Assembly: GCA_025201865.1 (NCBI GenBank)
Contig: MU602752.1
Coordinates: forward strand, 15,487 to 62,965
Source: Ramicandelaber brevisporus
Lineage: Eukaryota > Kickxellomycota > Ramicandelaberales > Ramicandelaberaceae
Length of the DNA stretch: 47,479 nucleotides
Direction: 5' to 3'
In this document: positions 16,783-25,400 of the stretch, piece by piece
Position numbering within the stretch: the stretch's first letter is position 1
Layout of the letters: the number at the start of each line of letters is the position of its first letter
Translations under genes and position numbers: made by a program
Notes under the pieces: model-generated
Seen by the model: the letters and a program-made list of their open reading frames with translations, nothing else
What the model was told of the DNA's origin: nothing
Databases searched by the model: none

Positions 16783-19197
16783 ATGTTGAGATACACCAGC
16801 TGCGGCTGGCTGTTTGTTGCCACGGCACTGTTGTGGCCACCATTGTGCATTGCGAACATACTCAGCAATGTAAGCGTTTCCCTCAAACTGATGAGCAGTC
16901 CCATGTTGCACCACAACGTGTTTGCGCCAATTCCACAGCGGCAGGCAGCAACTCTCGCCCAGCAGCATCCAGCAGTGACACTGGCTGATCTCAACGTTCT
17001 CTCCGCGTCAGCACCTCCGTTTCCCACAGCATCGAACCCACTTGCTCCAAAGTCGCTGCTCGCGCTGCCATCAGGCTCGCCAAAGCCAACAAACAAATGG
17101 TGGCTCAATCTTGTGCTCGGCGAAGGTGGCAATCCAATCACAGCGTATCCATACCTCATTTCAGCACTGCCGAACGGAATCGCGTTTGGCTATCCACAGC
17201 AAGTTGTGACAGACAAGGCGGTGATCATGCCGTTTCAGCGAGACTGGACCATCACAGCAGCAGAGCCGGTTGCGAGCCGAGCTGTTGTGGCATACGACGA
17301 TCTAGGCGCCACAATGAACTGGTATGGCACGAGCGGAGACATTCGGCTGCAGTCGTACTTTGTCAAAGGCTCGCCGTTTGTATCGGTCCAGATGTCGGCT
17401 GCGACACCGCTCTTCAAGACAGCACATTCAATCACGTCGATGGACGGCCCACATTTCCTTCCTGGCAGCATCGGCACGCGCACCATGGTGACACTCAACA
17501 ATACTCAAACCTGGGCAATCTACGCGCTGACCGGCGGCAGCGGTTCTCTGGCTACTCTTCAGCAGTTCAATTCGTCAGCCATTGCAGTGCCCAGCGGTCC
17601 GTTCACGGGAGTGTTCCGCTTTGCTCTTGCTCCGCCATCAGCGCCAGTGCCGGCCGTCCGTCTGCCAATCAACACGAATCGCATTGTCGCAGCTGACATC
17701 CCGCCGTCGGCAGCAACGCCACTGCCACCTCCATCGCGCGACGCCGTGACGGCTCTTGATCGCGCGGCCGGCGTGCTCCCAGTTGCAGCCAATGTCGACA
17801 TCTCGTTCCCAAGCGACACAACTGGCCAGATCGAGTACACATACCAGACAGTGTCACCGCCTGTTGCAACCGACTTCTACCAGCACATCACGCTTGCACT
17901 GCCTCATCACATGCCCGCACTCGTCAGTCCGTCGTACGAGCCAGCCTTGAACAACTACCGATGCATCAAGGGGCAGATGACTGCCGTCAAAGGCAACAAG
18001 CTGATCCTCAAAGAGACTCTTCCAGCTTCGCCATCGGCCGCAGCAACAGCTACTGGCAAGGTTGATCGCAACGGTGAAGGCAGTCCGCTGTCCTGGTTTG
18101 GACGATTCCCAGTGGACGAACGTGATCGCGACCGACTTCTTCTCTTGGTCCAGCAGGACATTGCCCGCACAGAGTCAGAGCCGATCAAGTCGACCGACGC
18201 CTACATGTTTGGCAAGCAGTTGGCCCGAACAGCCCGTTTGGCACTCATTGCTGAAGATGCCGGTGCGCCGTCCAGTGTCGTCCAAAAGGCGGTCTCCATC
18301 GCCAAGCAACAGTTCGAGCCGTGGCTGCGCGGCACAAATGTTGATTCCCTGCAGTACGACTCGACCTGGGGCGGTCTGGTTCCACGGCAAGCCCTGGCTG
18401 ATCCCGGCGCAGACTATGGCAGCGGTGCTTATAACGACCACCATTTCCATTACGGATACTTTGCGTATGCAGCAGCCGTTATTGGCAAGTATGACAGATC
18501 CTGGCTCCAAACCAACCGCGATGCCGTCACTGCGATGCTGCGCGACTACGCCAATCCATCGCACTCTGATCCGTACTTCCCGTTTGTTCGCCACAAAGAC
18601 ATGTTCGACTATCACTCATGGGCATCTGGCCTGGTGGATTTTGGCGACAGCCGCAACCAGGAATCCATCTCCGAGTCTGTCAACGGCTACTATGCCGCCT
18701 ACCTGCTTGCCAACGTTCTCCCAAGAGATTCGCCATCGGCTGATTTGGCGCGGTTTGAGCTGCTGATGCTACAGATGGAGCTGCGTGCCGCACATGCCTA
18801 TTGGCAAATGCCAAGCCGCGCTGACAGCTCAATGCCCCAAATTTACCCACCCGAGTTCACGCGCCATCGCACTGTCGGCATTGTGTGGGGCAGCAAGGTT
18901 GACTATGCGACATGGTTTGGCGCAAACCCAGAGTACATTCACGGAATCCAGATGCTGCCATACACGCCTGCGTCGTCGCTGCTCATTCAGCCGCAATGGG
19001 CAGCCGATCAAAACAAGGTGTTGGAGGACCGACTGGCGAGTGGGTCGGTCGCGCAGCCATGGGCAGAGATTCTGATAATGGCCCAAGCGACATTTGATCC
19101 ACAAGGCGCTCGGTCTCGTCTTGCTCAAATTACAGATCACGACAATGGCAACTCGGCATCGAATGCATTGTACTGGGTCTCAACATGCTGTCGCTAA
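16783..19197 (+). CDS. GH81 endo-1,3-beta-glucanase
   Basis: This secreted enzyme hydrolyses beta-1,3-glucan; fungal members act in cell separation, lysis of own wall or attack on other fungi. It has 804 residues with a signal peptide at about 1-25 (GWLFVATALLWPPLCIA). The N-terminal beta-sandwich begins near 70 with PTNKWWLNLVLGE, a GH81 landmark. The alpha/alpha barrel carries the catalytic motifs: D552 in GAYNDHHFHYGYF, and E627 and E631 in NQESISESVNGYYAAYL. VDYATWFG and YIHGIQMLPYTPAS near 705-725 are also typical. Length matches single-domain GH81 enzymes; there is no carbohydrate-binding module. The gene is intronless. It is divergent from the Kre9-like gene and convergent, 65 bp away, with the next. 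Confidence 0.93.
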   Translation: MLRYTSCGWLFVATALLWPPLCIANILSNVSVSLKLMSSPMLHHNVFAPIPQRQAATLAQQHPAVTLADLNVLSASAPPFPTASNPLAPKSLLALPSGSPKPTNKWWLNLVLGEGGNPITAYPYLISALPNGIAFGYPQQVVTDKAVIMPFQRDWTITAAEPVASRAVVAYDDLGATMNWYGTSGDIRLQSYFVKGSPFVSVQMSAATPLFKTAHSITSMDGPHFLPGSIGTRTMVTLNNTQTWAIYALTGGSGSLATLQQFNSSAIAVPSGPFTGVFRFALAPPSAPVPAVRLPINTNRIVAADIPPSAATPLPPPSRDAVTALDRAAGVLPVAANVDISFPSDTTGQIEYTYQTVSPPVATDFYQHITLALPHHMPALVSPSYEPALNNYRCIKGQMTAVKGNKLILKETLPASPSAAATATGKVDRNGEGSPLSWFGRFPVDERDRDRLLLLVQQDIARTESEPIKSTDAYMFGKQLARTARLALIAEDAGAPSSVVQKAVSIAKQQFEPWLRGTNVDSLQYDSTWGGLVPRQALADPGADYGSGAYNDHHFHYGYFAYAAAVIGKYDRSWLQTNRDAVTAMLRDYANPSHSDPYFPFVRHKDMFDYHSWASGLVDFGDSRNQESISESVNGYYAAYLLANVLPRDSPSADLARFELLMLQMELRAAHAYWQMPSRADSSMPQIYPPEFTRHRTVGIVWGSKVDYATWFGANPEYIHGIQMLPYTPASSLLIQPQWAADQNKVLEDRLASGSVAQPWAEILIMAQATFDPQGARSRLAQITDHDNGNSASNALYWVSTCCR

Positions 19198-19262
19198 ATC
19201 CTGCTAGTTACTAGAATGTATTTCAATCGTCATTTTAAAGTAAGGTTAAATGAGAATTAGAG

Positions 19263-20147
19263 TTAGATCAGCATGTCTACAACAACGGCTCTGTGGTCAG
19301 ACAGGTAGATGCCATCTTCAAACCGATTCGGCAGAACACCGTAGTTTGGCACAGTCACCGAATCAAGCACATTCTTTGGTCCAACCATGGTGTAATCGAG
19401 GACTACCAAGTCATCTGGATTGTTTTCAAAGCCGGTAAATGTATGGATGTCGCCGTACCTATTTGCTGCCAGCTGTGCACAGTCGGTTAGAGGCGAATCA
19501 CTTGATGTCAATGTCTGATACGCCTCTTGGTTTTGCTGGCTGTTCAAATCGCCTCCAAATATCACAGCATGGATTGGATTGCTGGAGATGTAACTCTTGA
19601 TCGTTTTGAGGATCAGTTTGGCAGACTCGAATCGGGATACCGTGCCTTGATTGTCCAAATGCGTGTTGAGTATCAAGAATAGTCGGCCATCGCGTTCAAA
19701 CAAACCAACTGTCAGGATTCGAATCGAACCAGCATCCCAGCCTTTTGAAGGAACGGATGGTGTCGTCGACATCCAAATTGTCTCAAACTTCTTTAGCTTC
19801 CATACCGCGGGTCGATACAGAATGGGTGAATACTCCCCTTTCCTCTGACCATTATCTCGTCCAACACCAATATAATCCCACTCGTGTGGTCCAGAGTTGA
19901 TACCACTCATAACGTCGCCAAGCTGACCATCGAGTGCTTCCTGGAGAAAGATGAGGCTGTCGGTGCCAAATGTGTTGAACTTGAGCTCGTTGATCAAGTG
20001 CTGTTTCCGTTCTGGCCAAGGACGCTCCTGGCCATCGAGGTCGGTGGCAGCATATCGAATATTGTGCGTCAACACTCGAAGCGGACTCTTTGACAAAGTC
20101 GTCGTTGTTAGCAGCATCAGGAGCAGATAGGCACAGCGTAATCGCAT
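19263..20147 (-). CDS. secreted endonuclease/exonuclease/phosphatase-family protein
   Basis: This 294-residue protein has a signal peptide (CAYLLLMLLTTTTLS) and the metal-dependent EEP (DNase I-like) fold. Catalytic landmarks appear in order: VLTHNIRY (Asn for metal), IFLQEAL (Glu metal ligand), LNTHLDN (His), FGGDLNSQ (Asp/Asn) and LSDHRAVVVDM (Asp-His). The length is that of a single domain. Fungal relatives of this secreted subclass are often annotated only as EEP-domain proteins, and the substrate could be a nucleic acid, a phospholipid head group or an inositol phosphate. The intact set of active-site residues suggests an active enzyme. A TATA-like TTATAAGG lies near 20381, about 235 bp upstream. 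A (TGTTGC)n repeat sits in the leader. Confidence 0.85.
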   Translation of the reverse strand: MRLRCAYLLLMLLTTTTLSKSPLRVLTHNIRYAATDLDGQERPWPERKQHLINELKFNTFGTDSLIFLQEALDGQLGDVMSGINSGPHEWDYIGVGRDNGQRKGEYSPILYRPAVWKLKKFETIWMSTTPSVPSKGWDAGSIRILTVGLFERDGRLFLILNTHLDNQGTVSRFESAKLILKTIKSYISSNPIHAVIFGGDLNSQQNQEAYQTLTSSDSPLTDCAQLAANRYGDIHTFTGFENNPDDLVVLDYTMVGPKNVLDSVTVPNYGVLPNRFEDGIYLSDHRAVVVDMLI

Positions 20148-20177
20148 AAACAGTGGCTGTTGCTATTGGCGTTGTTG

Positions 20178-20216
<39 letters not shown>

Positions 20217-20587
20217 ACGACGTCCAAGGATAGAAGCTGGTAGTCAAAGTTGTTTGTTTATCAACGAAAACGGAAGGAGTGTGGGTACACGAGGCACTTC
20301 TGCCAAGGGGAAGCACAACGAGAGAAGGAATTGACTGGGCCACCACGAACATCACTTGTGCTACTCTTTACGCGTACCACTTATAAGGACTTGCCGATGT
20401 CGTGTTAGTGTCTGTGTATCGTGACGATGACCTGACGCTGTCCTCATTTGGGTCTGACTGTAAACGACACTCATGGTGACGATGTTATACACAAGCGATT
20501 AGTGGTACTTCAGTGTTTTAAAGCTAAAAACAAATAAATAATTTAAGATGCAAATTGGCGTTCTGCAGATTCTATCGCTATATCCGA
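20148..20587. promoter_or_regulatory. intergenic: EEP gene promoter and 3' flank of the double zinc-finger gene
   Basis: This 440-bp gap contains the TGTTGC hexanucleotide repeat (20170-20216), the TATA-like element (CTTATAAGTGG on the minus strand, near 20379-20389) and an AT-rich tail near 20520-20550 for the upstream minus-strand gene. No ORF or RNA gene is seen. Confidence 0.5.
20170..20216. repeat. (TGTTGC)n microsatellite
   Basis: This is an imperfect TGTTGC/TGCTGT array directly upstream of the EEP start codon, in its 5' leader. Confidence 0.85.
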
Positions 20588-22612
20588 TTAGTGAACGTCA
20601 TCTTCATCACTGTAATCACTCAGCACTAGTTCATCTCCATCATCCTCTTCGTCATCCTCAAACTTGCTATTATATTGACTGGCGGAGTTATTTGACTTGA
20701 CACTGTTGGTGGTTGTGTCTAGCCGAGTAATGAGAAAGCCTGACGTTAATGTTTTTCTATAAACTAATCTCAAAGCCAAAGCAGGAACTGTCAACAATTG
20801 TTCACCTCCATGGTTCGTACGTTGATGCATCGTTCTAGACACTTTAGTGTAACAACAATAACCACAATCAGATACAACACACAGCCAACCTTGAACGATA
20901 TCTGGATGTTGCAGCTGGCTTGACTGGTTAATTGCTGCTGCAAGATGTGGGTGGTTGGTGTGCTGATTAGTATTGGGATCACTCCTATTAATCCTAGCAC
21001 TTTCTGGAAGAGCAGAGTTATCAATTGACTTCTCGTCAAATCCATGCTTCTGCTGTAAGTGTGTAAGCAGGAATTCCGGAACCAATCGACATTCGTGACA
21101 TATGAAGACTCCAATCTTATTATGATAGCCACATCTAGTATCTCCAACGTAAAAATCATCCACCATTACATAATGAATAACGTATTGTTTCTTCTTGTTA
21201 GTTGGCTGCTGTTGAATGTTATAATCATCTTCACTAATAGTACGCTTTCTACAAGCTGCGCTATGAATTCTTTTGATATGCACATGAAGAGAATTAGCTG
21301 ATATGCATTTCATTTTACAGTCTGAAATTGGGCATGCCCATCGATCATCTAGAGATTGACGAGTGAAAGTGAATGTCTTTCCATAAATCTTAATTACAGC
21401 TTCAAGTTTATGTTCACGCCGATGGGTACTAAGTAGAGCAGATGAGCTGAAGAAACGACCGCAATTAGGATATTCACAAACATATTGCTGCTTCTGATCG
21501 GGTGATTCTGTGATCTCATTCTGGTCACTATCTTCGTTATCACATTCACTATCGGATCGACCCATCGAGTTGGTTGATTTGATGTTGTTGTTGGTGGTTG
21601 TATCCTGCCGAGTAATGAGAAAATAGCTAGTTTGTGTTTTGGCATAAAATAATCGAAGTACAAGAGCTGGAACTGTCAATAATTGCTCGCCTTCATGACT
21701 GTATTTCTTGTGACTAAACTTAGTCTGACCTGTATAGCCACAATGGCCACAATCGGAAGTAACGCACAGCCAACCTTGTACGATATCTCGATGCTGTAGT
21801 TGACTTGATTGATTGATTGCAGCTACGAGATGTGAGTTACTGGCGTGTTGATTAATATTGGGATCGGCACCTGCATTCACTGCACTTTCTGGCAGTGCAG
21901 AGTTGTCAATTGACTTTTCATCATATCCATGCTTATGCTGTAAATGAGTCAGCAGACATTCTGGCACCAATCGACATTCGTGGCACAGGAACAACCCAGT
22001 CGTAGAATGATAGCCACACCGAATATCATTCACATAAAAGTCATCCACATCAGGGAAATAACGGCTACGTCGAGCCATTTGAGATAGAGGTTGATGCTGA
22101 TGATGTTGTTGTTGTTGTTTCAAGGTGCTATCATGATCTCTTCGTATATGATCACGTACACTACCAACTGATTGTAAAGTCCTTTTACAATCCAGAATAG
22201 GACATGGCCATCGATCTTTTAGCGACAGTCGAGTTAGAATATAGGCTCTCCTATGTATATTGATATCTGTTTGGAGTCTATGGTCATGTCGGTGCATGTT
22301 CAGATAACCAGCAGAGTTGAAACTACGACCACATCCAATATATTCGCAAATGAGCTGTCGCAGCTTCTTGGGAGCTTTTATATCCTGATTCTGGTCGGTG
22401 TCTTCACTGTCGTCATCATCGTCGCTCTCGGATTTGATATCGGCTGCTTCACTGTCAACATCTGAGTCAGACTCGACTTTGGCGTCAACGTCTGAAGAGT
22501 GCTGTTCGAGTTTGATATCAGCTGTTGAGAAGCTCGGCTCGAGCTTGACTTGCACTTCGACTGTTGCTGTTACTGCTGTTTCTGGCTCTGTCTTGATCTT
22601 CACGGTCGACAT
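20588..22612 (-). CDS. zinc-finger protein with a duplicated four-finger module
   Basis: This probable nuclear DNA-binding regulator has 674 residues from the ATG at 22612 (MSTVKIKTEP). Residues 1-80 are acidic and carry repeated hydrophobic-K-x-E motifs. Module A (about 85-345) and module B (about 385-640) have the same order: C2H2 (CEYIGCGRSF..H..H), C2H2 (WPCPILDC or WACPISDC), an OrsD-like finger (RCGYH..G.F.CHECRLVPE.LLTHLQ.KHG) and a C/H cluster (WLCV.SDCG.C.YT). They even share the linker DEKSIDNSALPESA. The C-terminus is acidic. The same module occurs once in the gene at 34737-37481. I do not recognise an orthologue. The OrsD-like resemblance is by pattern; DNA binding is inferred. 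Confidence 0.65.
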   Translation of the reverse strand: MSTVKIKTEPETAVTATVEVQVKLEPSFSTADIKLEQHSSDVDAKVESDSDVDSEAADIKSESDDDDDSEDTDQNQDIKAPKKLRQLICEYIGCGRSFNSAGYLNMHRHDHRLQTDINIHRRAYILTRLSLKDRWPCPILDCKRTLQSVGSVRDHIRRDHDSTLKQQQQHHQHQPLSQMARRSRYFPDVDDFYVNDIRCGYHSTTGLFLCHECRLVPECLLTHLQHKHGYDEKSIDNSALPESAVNAGADPNINQHASNSHLVAAINQSSQLQHRDIVQGWLCVTSDCGHCGYTGQTKFSHKKYSHEGEQLLTVPALVLRLFYAKTQTSYFLITRQDTTTNNNIKSTNSMGRSDSECDNEDSDQNEITESPDQKQQYVCEYPNCGRFFSSSALLSTHRREHKLEAVIKIYGKTFTFTRQSLDDRWACPISDCKMKCISANSLHVHIKRIHSAACRKRTISEDDYNIQQQPTNKKKQYVIHYVMVDDFYVGDTRCGYHNKIGVFICHECRLVPEFLLTHLQQKHGFDEKSIDNSALPESARINRSDPNTNQHTNHPHLAAAINQSSQLQHPDIVQGWLCVVSDCGYCCYTKVSRTMHQRTNHGGEQLLTVPALALRLVYRKTLTSGFLITRLDTTTNSVKSNNSASQYNSKFEDDEEDDGDELVLSDYSDEDDVH

Positions 22613-23230
22613 GGCTGGCTGGCTGGCTGCTGGGTAGATCAGCTGGTCTGTTCTGTTCTGTTCTGCTCTGCTGTTGCTGTTTCTGTTGGTCAATCTTCAG
22701 TCGAGTAGTTGAGAACAGAGAGAACAAACCAGTCACCTCCTTTCGTGGCCGCAAACAACACAAACGCGAATAAAATCGACCAGTCGACTCCATCATCCAC
22801 GCTGTATCTGGCAGTAGCAAATACATTCATCGTCAACGAAGCAGTACTCTACGACTAAACCATCCAGCTCATGCTCAGTTGGAATAACAATGTCGATGAA
22901 GATACAAGAACACCGATGGCTTTGCGAAGGCAACATACATTCACATATGCGGTTAATAATTGTGTTGTACATGATGATAGAACTTCCTCCGTCTACATCT
23001 TTTAGAGTAAGGAACCTCCGTTTAGTGGAGCAATGTCTGTTCTAACTCTTCATATATCTTTTTGTTGTTTGCATTGAGTTTGTCATTGCATTTATGTGAG
23101 TTCTTGACTGCATAGCCGGGCGGATTTGTGATAATTGATTCCGGCAAATTGGTCCAAATCTTGCAAGTTTGCTCTGGATCTGCAGCTAAAAAAAATATAT
23201 ATATTGTAGTAATCGAGCAACTGTTTAACG
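22613..23230. promoter_or_regulatory. bidirectional promoter between the double zinc-finger gene and the 265-residue protein gene
   Basis: This 618-bp divergent space contains CTGGCTGG and TTCTGTTCTG repeats next to the zinc-finger start. An A/T-rich TATA-like tract (AAAAAAATATATATATTG, about 23188-23205) lies 26-43 bp before the plus-strand ATG. I looked for snoRNA or tRNA signals in 22900-23150 and found no matching pair of boxes. Confidence 0.5.
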
Positions 23231-24028
23231 ATGGCTTCGCAGCAAGTTCGCAACAAGTTTATGGAGGCTATTGCCAGACGTGCCGAGTTGAAAGCACAGG
23301 CTCAGGCCAGATATGGCCACTTGCTCGACTCTCCAGCTCAAGTAGCAGTCAAACACATTCTCGCAAAGTACGGCCCAGCTCACAGACACCAGATCTTCCA
23401 GCGGATCCAAAGCGACAAACCCAAATATGCTGCGCTTTCCGAAGTGACGACGACTCATCTCAAGAGAACAATCCTCCAGGGTTTGCACGAGAAGGGTGAG
23501 GTGTGCAAAATCCTGCTGCGTAACAAGGACGACTTGAAGTTTGGCACGACGGCTCGGTTTAGACTTGGCATGCCATGGCCGACAACGATGGAGGAGATGA
23601 ACAAGTACGGAAGAGACTGGAAAGTGGAGCCGCACTGGAAGTTACCATTGGGCCAGGATTTGACAAAAGTGCTTGGACGTACGGTTGGATGGACTCGGCC
23701 GCTGAAGGAGAAGGAGATTGAAGGCGGTAAAGGTGCAACTGTTGCGCCACAGCCAGAGAATGTTCTCAAGCCAGAATGGACAGAGGAGTACTTTGAGAAG
23801 TGGGCAGAGATGATGGTTGAGGAATGTGCAATTGGCAAGAAGACTTACCAGAAGCAGCACAAGATGGCATGGGTCTTTGATATTCATCCAGAGCTCAGCA
23901 AGATTTACGAGAGCGAGGATGTCCTACATCCAGAATGGGCATTGAGCGGAAGCAACCCAATCTCGAAAGCAGTGCTGGCAATGCAAGGTGTACGCGCCGA
24001 ACAGAAGGACAAATTCTGGACTCCATAG
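23231..24028 (+). CDS. conserved-looking basic protein with winged-helix-like N-terminus, function unknown
   Basis: This 265-residue protein starts at the ATG at 23231 (MASQQVRNKF). It is rich in Lys, Trp and aromatic residues and has no low-complexity stretch, unlike many neighbours, which suggests an ordered, conserved protein. Residues about 35-110 look helical and winged-helix-like (VAVKHILAKYGPAHRHQIFQRI, then HLKRTILQGLHEKGEVCKILL). The C-terminal half has charged helices (EWTEEYFEKWAEMMVEE). There is no clear signal peptide or membrane segment. The N-terminal 25 residues are basic and helical, so a mitochondrial destination is possible, and composition would suit a mitochondrial ribosome or nucleic-acid protein. 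I cannot name it. It ends only 92 bp before the next start. Confidence 0.7.
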   Translation: MASQQVRNKFMEAIARRAELKAQAQARYGHLLDSPAQVAVKHILAKYGPAHRHQIFQRIQSDKPKYAALSEVTTTHLKRTILQGLHEKGEVCKILLRNKDDLKFGTTARFRLGMPWPTTMEEMNKYGRDWKVEPHWKLPLGQDLTKVLGRTVGWTRPLKEKEIEGGKGATVAPQPENVLKPEWTEEYFEKWAEMMVEECAIGKKTYQKQHKMAWVFDIHPELSKIYESEDVLHPEWALSGSNPISKAVLAMQGVRAEQKDKFWTP

Positions 24029-24120
24029 ACATAGACTTTACACTGTTTATTTTCTCTTTCTTTTACTTTTCAAAAAGCAGCACACCAATCCCCTCCTTTT
24101 TTTTGCAGTCAATCGTCGAG

Positions 24121-24462
24121 ATGAACTACCTGCCGCGACAGCAACAACAACAGCTGTATTTACAGCAACAAGCACAGGCACAGGCACAGGCACAGGCACA
24201 AATGCTGCAACAACAACAGCAACAGCAACAGCAGCAACAACAAGGCCAGCAGAGACGCTCGCAGTCAACAGGAGCAGAGCTGTCCAAGGCGGATCTTGTC
24301 GAAAAGGCCCTGACTCTGCAACAGACGCTCAGAGAGTTCTTGGCGGAACTCGATTCGCTCACAGTCGAGTGCAGACAGCTCGAGAGCGAAAATGCTATTC
24401 TGGACAAGTACATTACTCAGGCACAGCGCGCAAGAGCGTCTGCAGCTGGTCCAACCATGTGA
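24121..24462 (+). CDS. short coiled-coil protein, SCOC/Slo1-like
   Basis: This 113-residue protein has a Gln-rich, repeat-derived N-terminus (residues 6-45, with Ala-Gln repeats) followed by one coiled coil. The coiled coil (about 58-100: LVEKALTLQQTLREFLAELD, then QLESENAILDKYITQ) matches the core of animal SCOC (LINQVLELQHTLEDL ... LKSENQVLGQYIENL). SCOC proteins are Golgi-associated effectors of ARL1/ARL3-type GTPases with roles in trafficking and autophagy; yeast Slo1 is the short fungal relative. The ATG follows a polypyrimidine tract and CAG at 24097-24108, resembling a 3' splice site, so a 5' UTR intron is possible. The poly-Gln length is likely variable. Confidence 0.7.
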   Translation: MNYLPRQQQQQLYLQQQAQAQAQAQAQMLQQQQQQQQQQQQGQQRRSQSTGAELSKADLVEKALTLQQTLREFLAELDSLTVECRQLESENAILDKYITQAQRARASAAGPTM

Positions 24463-24833
24463 CGCGCTCCATCTAATTCGAGACTTTTATCTTCACTCTT
24501 CTATGTTCTATTTTTCGACCATGGAGAATCGAGAGAAGCGTATGACCACTGAGTCGAAAGTTCCCCAGTCGAATATGCCTTGGCGGTGGCTTGGCAGTAA
24601 AGCGGAGTTCATCACGGTGATAGTACATCATAAAGTGCATTTAAGCTCGGGTGCAGATGGCCACTGTCCCTTTCGTCTCTTGTCACTCACTCTCGCAACA
24701 CACAATCAAACTTCACATTCTCACATTCTCACATACAAACATACACACAAACTCACGCACTCACACACACACTTTTTCTCTCTCTATCTCTCTCTTTCTT
24801 TCTTTTATCAAACCTAACCAGACAACGCAACCC
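24463..24833. promoter_or_regulatory. promoter of the first four-helix membrane gene
   Basis: From about 24555 this 371-bp region is similar to 25945-26184. The shared blocks are GGCTTGGCA.(G/A)AAAGCGGAG, CATAAAG.GCATTTAA(G/A) and CACA(A/C)AATCAAACTTCACA, followed by a CA tract and then a CT tract, and AACCTAACCAGACAACGCAAC just before the ATG. CATTTAAG near 24638 may act as the TATA element. Confidence 0.6.
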
Positions 24834-25400
24834 ATGCAACCAAGAACCGCCCGTGTTGGTATTACCATTGCCGTGCTATCCTCGGCAGCTGCATTAACTG
24901 TCCACGCCATCCTTCATGGCTACATTGATTCGGTTCTCAGAAGGATGTCTGGCGATTACCTACCATTTAAGCTCGTATTCCCTCACATCGCTGCCGCCTA
25001 CTCTGTGCTGTTTGGCATCTATGCATTGTACAAGACCAGGGCTACAACCCATACAATCGTTCCTCACGACGTTGGCTTCATCGAAAAGGGACAACCGGAT
25101 CAGAATAGCCCTGTTCAAGTAACCGTACCCAGGTTTGGTCTCACTCTTTGCATCTCCCTTTTTGCGACTGCTTGCTGGATAGCCGCCACCGTAGCCTTTT
25201 TCTTTGACGGCGTCCCTCTTGAAATGGATGTTAGCTGCAGCTCGCTCGCTGGTGGCGATAACGATGGCGAGATAATTTGCCACATGTTTAAGGCAGAGAC
25301 TATACTTTTCCCTGCTACCACTGCCTTCTGGCTCATTGCTAGCATTCTCTGCTTTCTGGCTCGCTCCAGCTTGAAGGCCGCATCTTCATATTTCAACTAG
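24834..25400 (+). CDS. four-helix membrane protein, tandem copy 1
   Basis: This 188-residue integral membrane protein of unknown function starts at the ATG at 24834 (MQPRTARVG). Hydrophobic segments lie at about 8-28, 48-64, 100-123 and 158-175, with a polar loop after helix 2 and an extracytoplasmic-looking loop with two cysteines (VSCSSLAGG, EIICHM) between helices 3 and 4. The topology is like MARVEL/claudin-type or fungal SUR7-like proteins, but no family signature is clear. Copy 2 at 26185-26715 has the same plan, with FPH(I/V)AAAYS(V/I)LFGIYAL as the best-conserved block. It was duplicated with its promoter. Confidence 0.7.
   Translation: MQPRTARVGITIAVLSSAAALTVHAILHGYIDSVLRRMSGDYLPFKLVFPHIAAAYSVLFGIYALYKTRATTHTIVPHDVGFIEKGQPDQNSPVQVTVPRFGLTLCISLFATACWIAATVAFFFDGVPLEMDVSCSSLAGGDNDGEIICHMFKAETILFPATTAFWLIASILCFLARSSLKAASSYFN

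Noticed and set aside
22900-23150. A possible C/D snoRNA (ATGATGA at about 22970).
   Set aside because: No D box (CTGA) at a suitable distance and no terminal stem.
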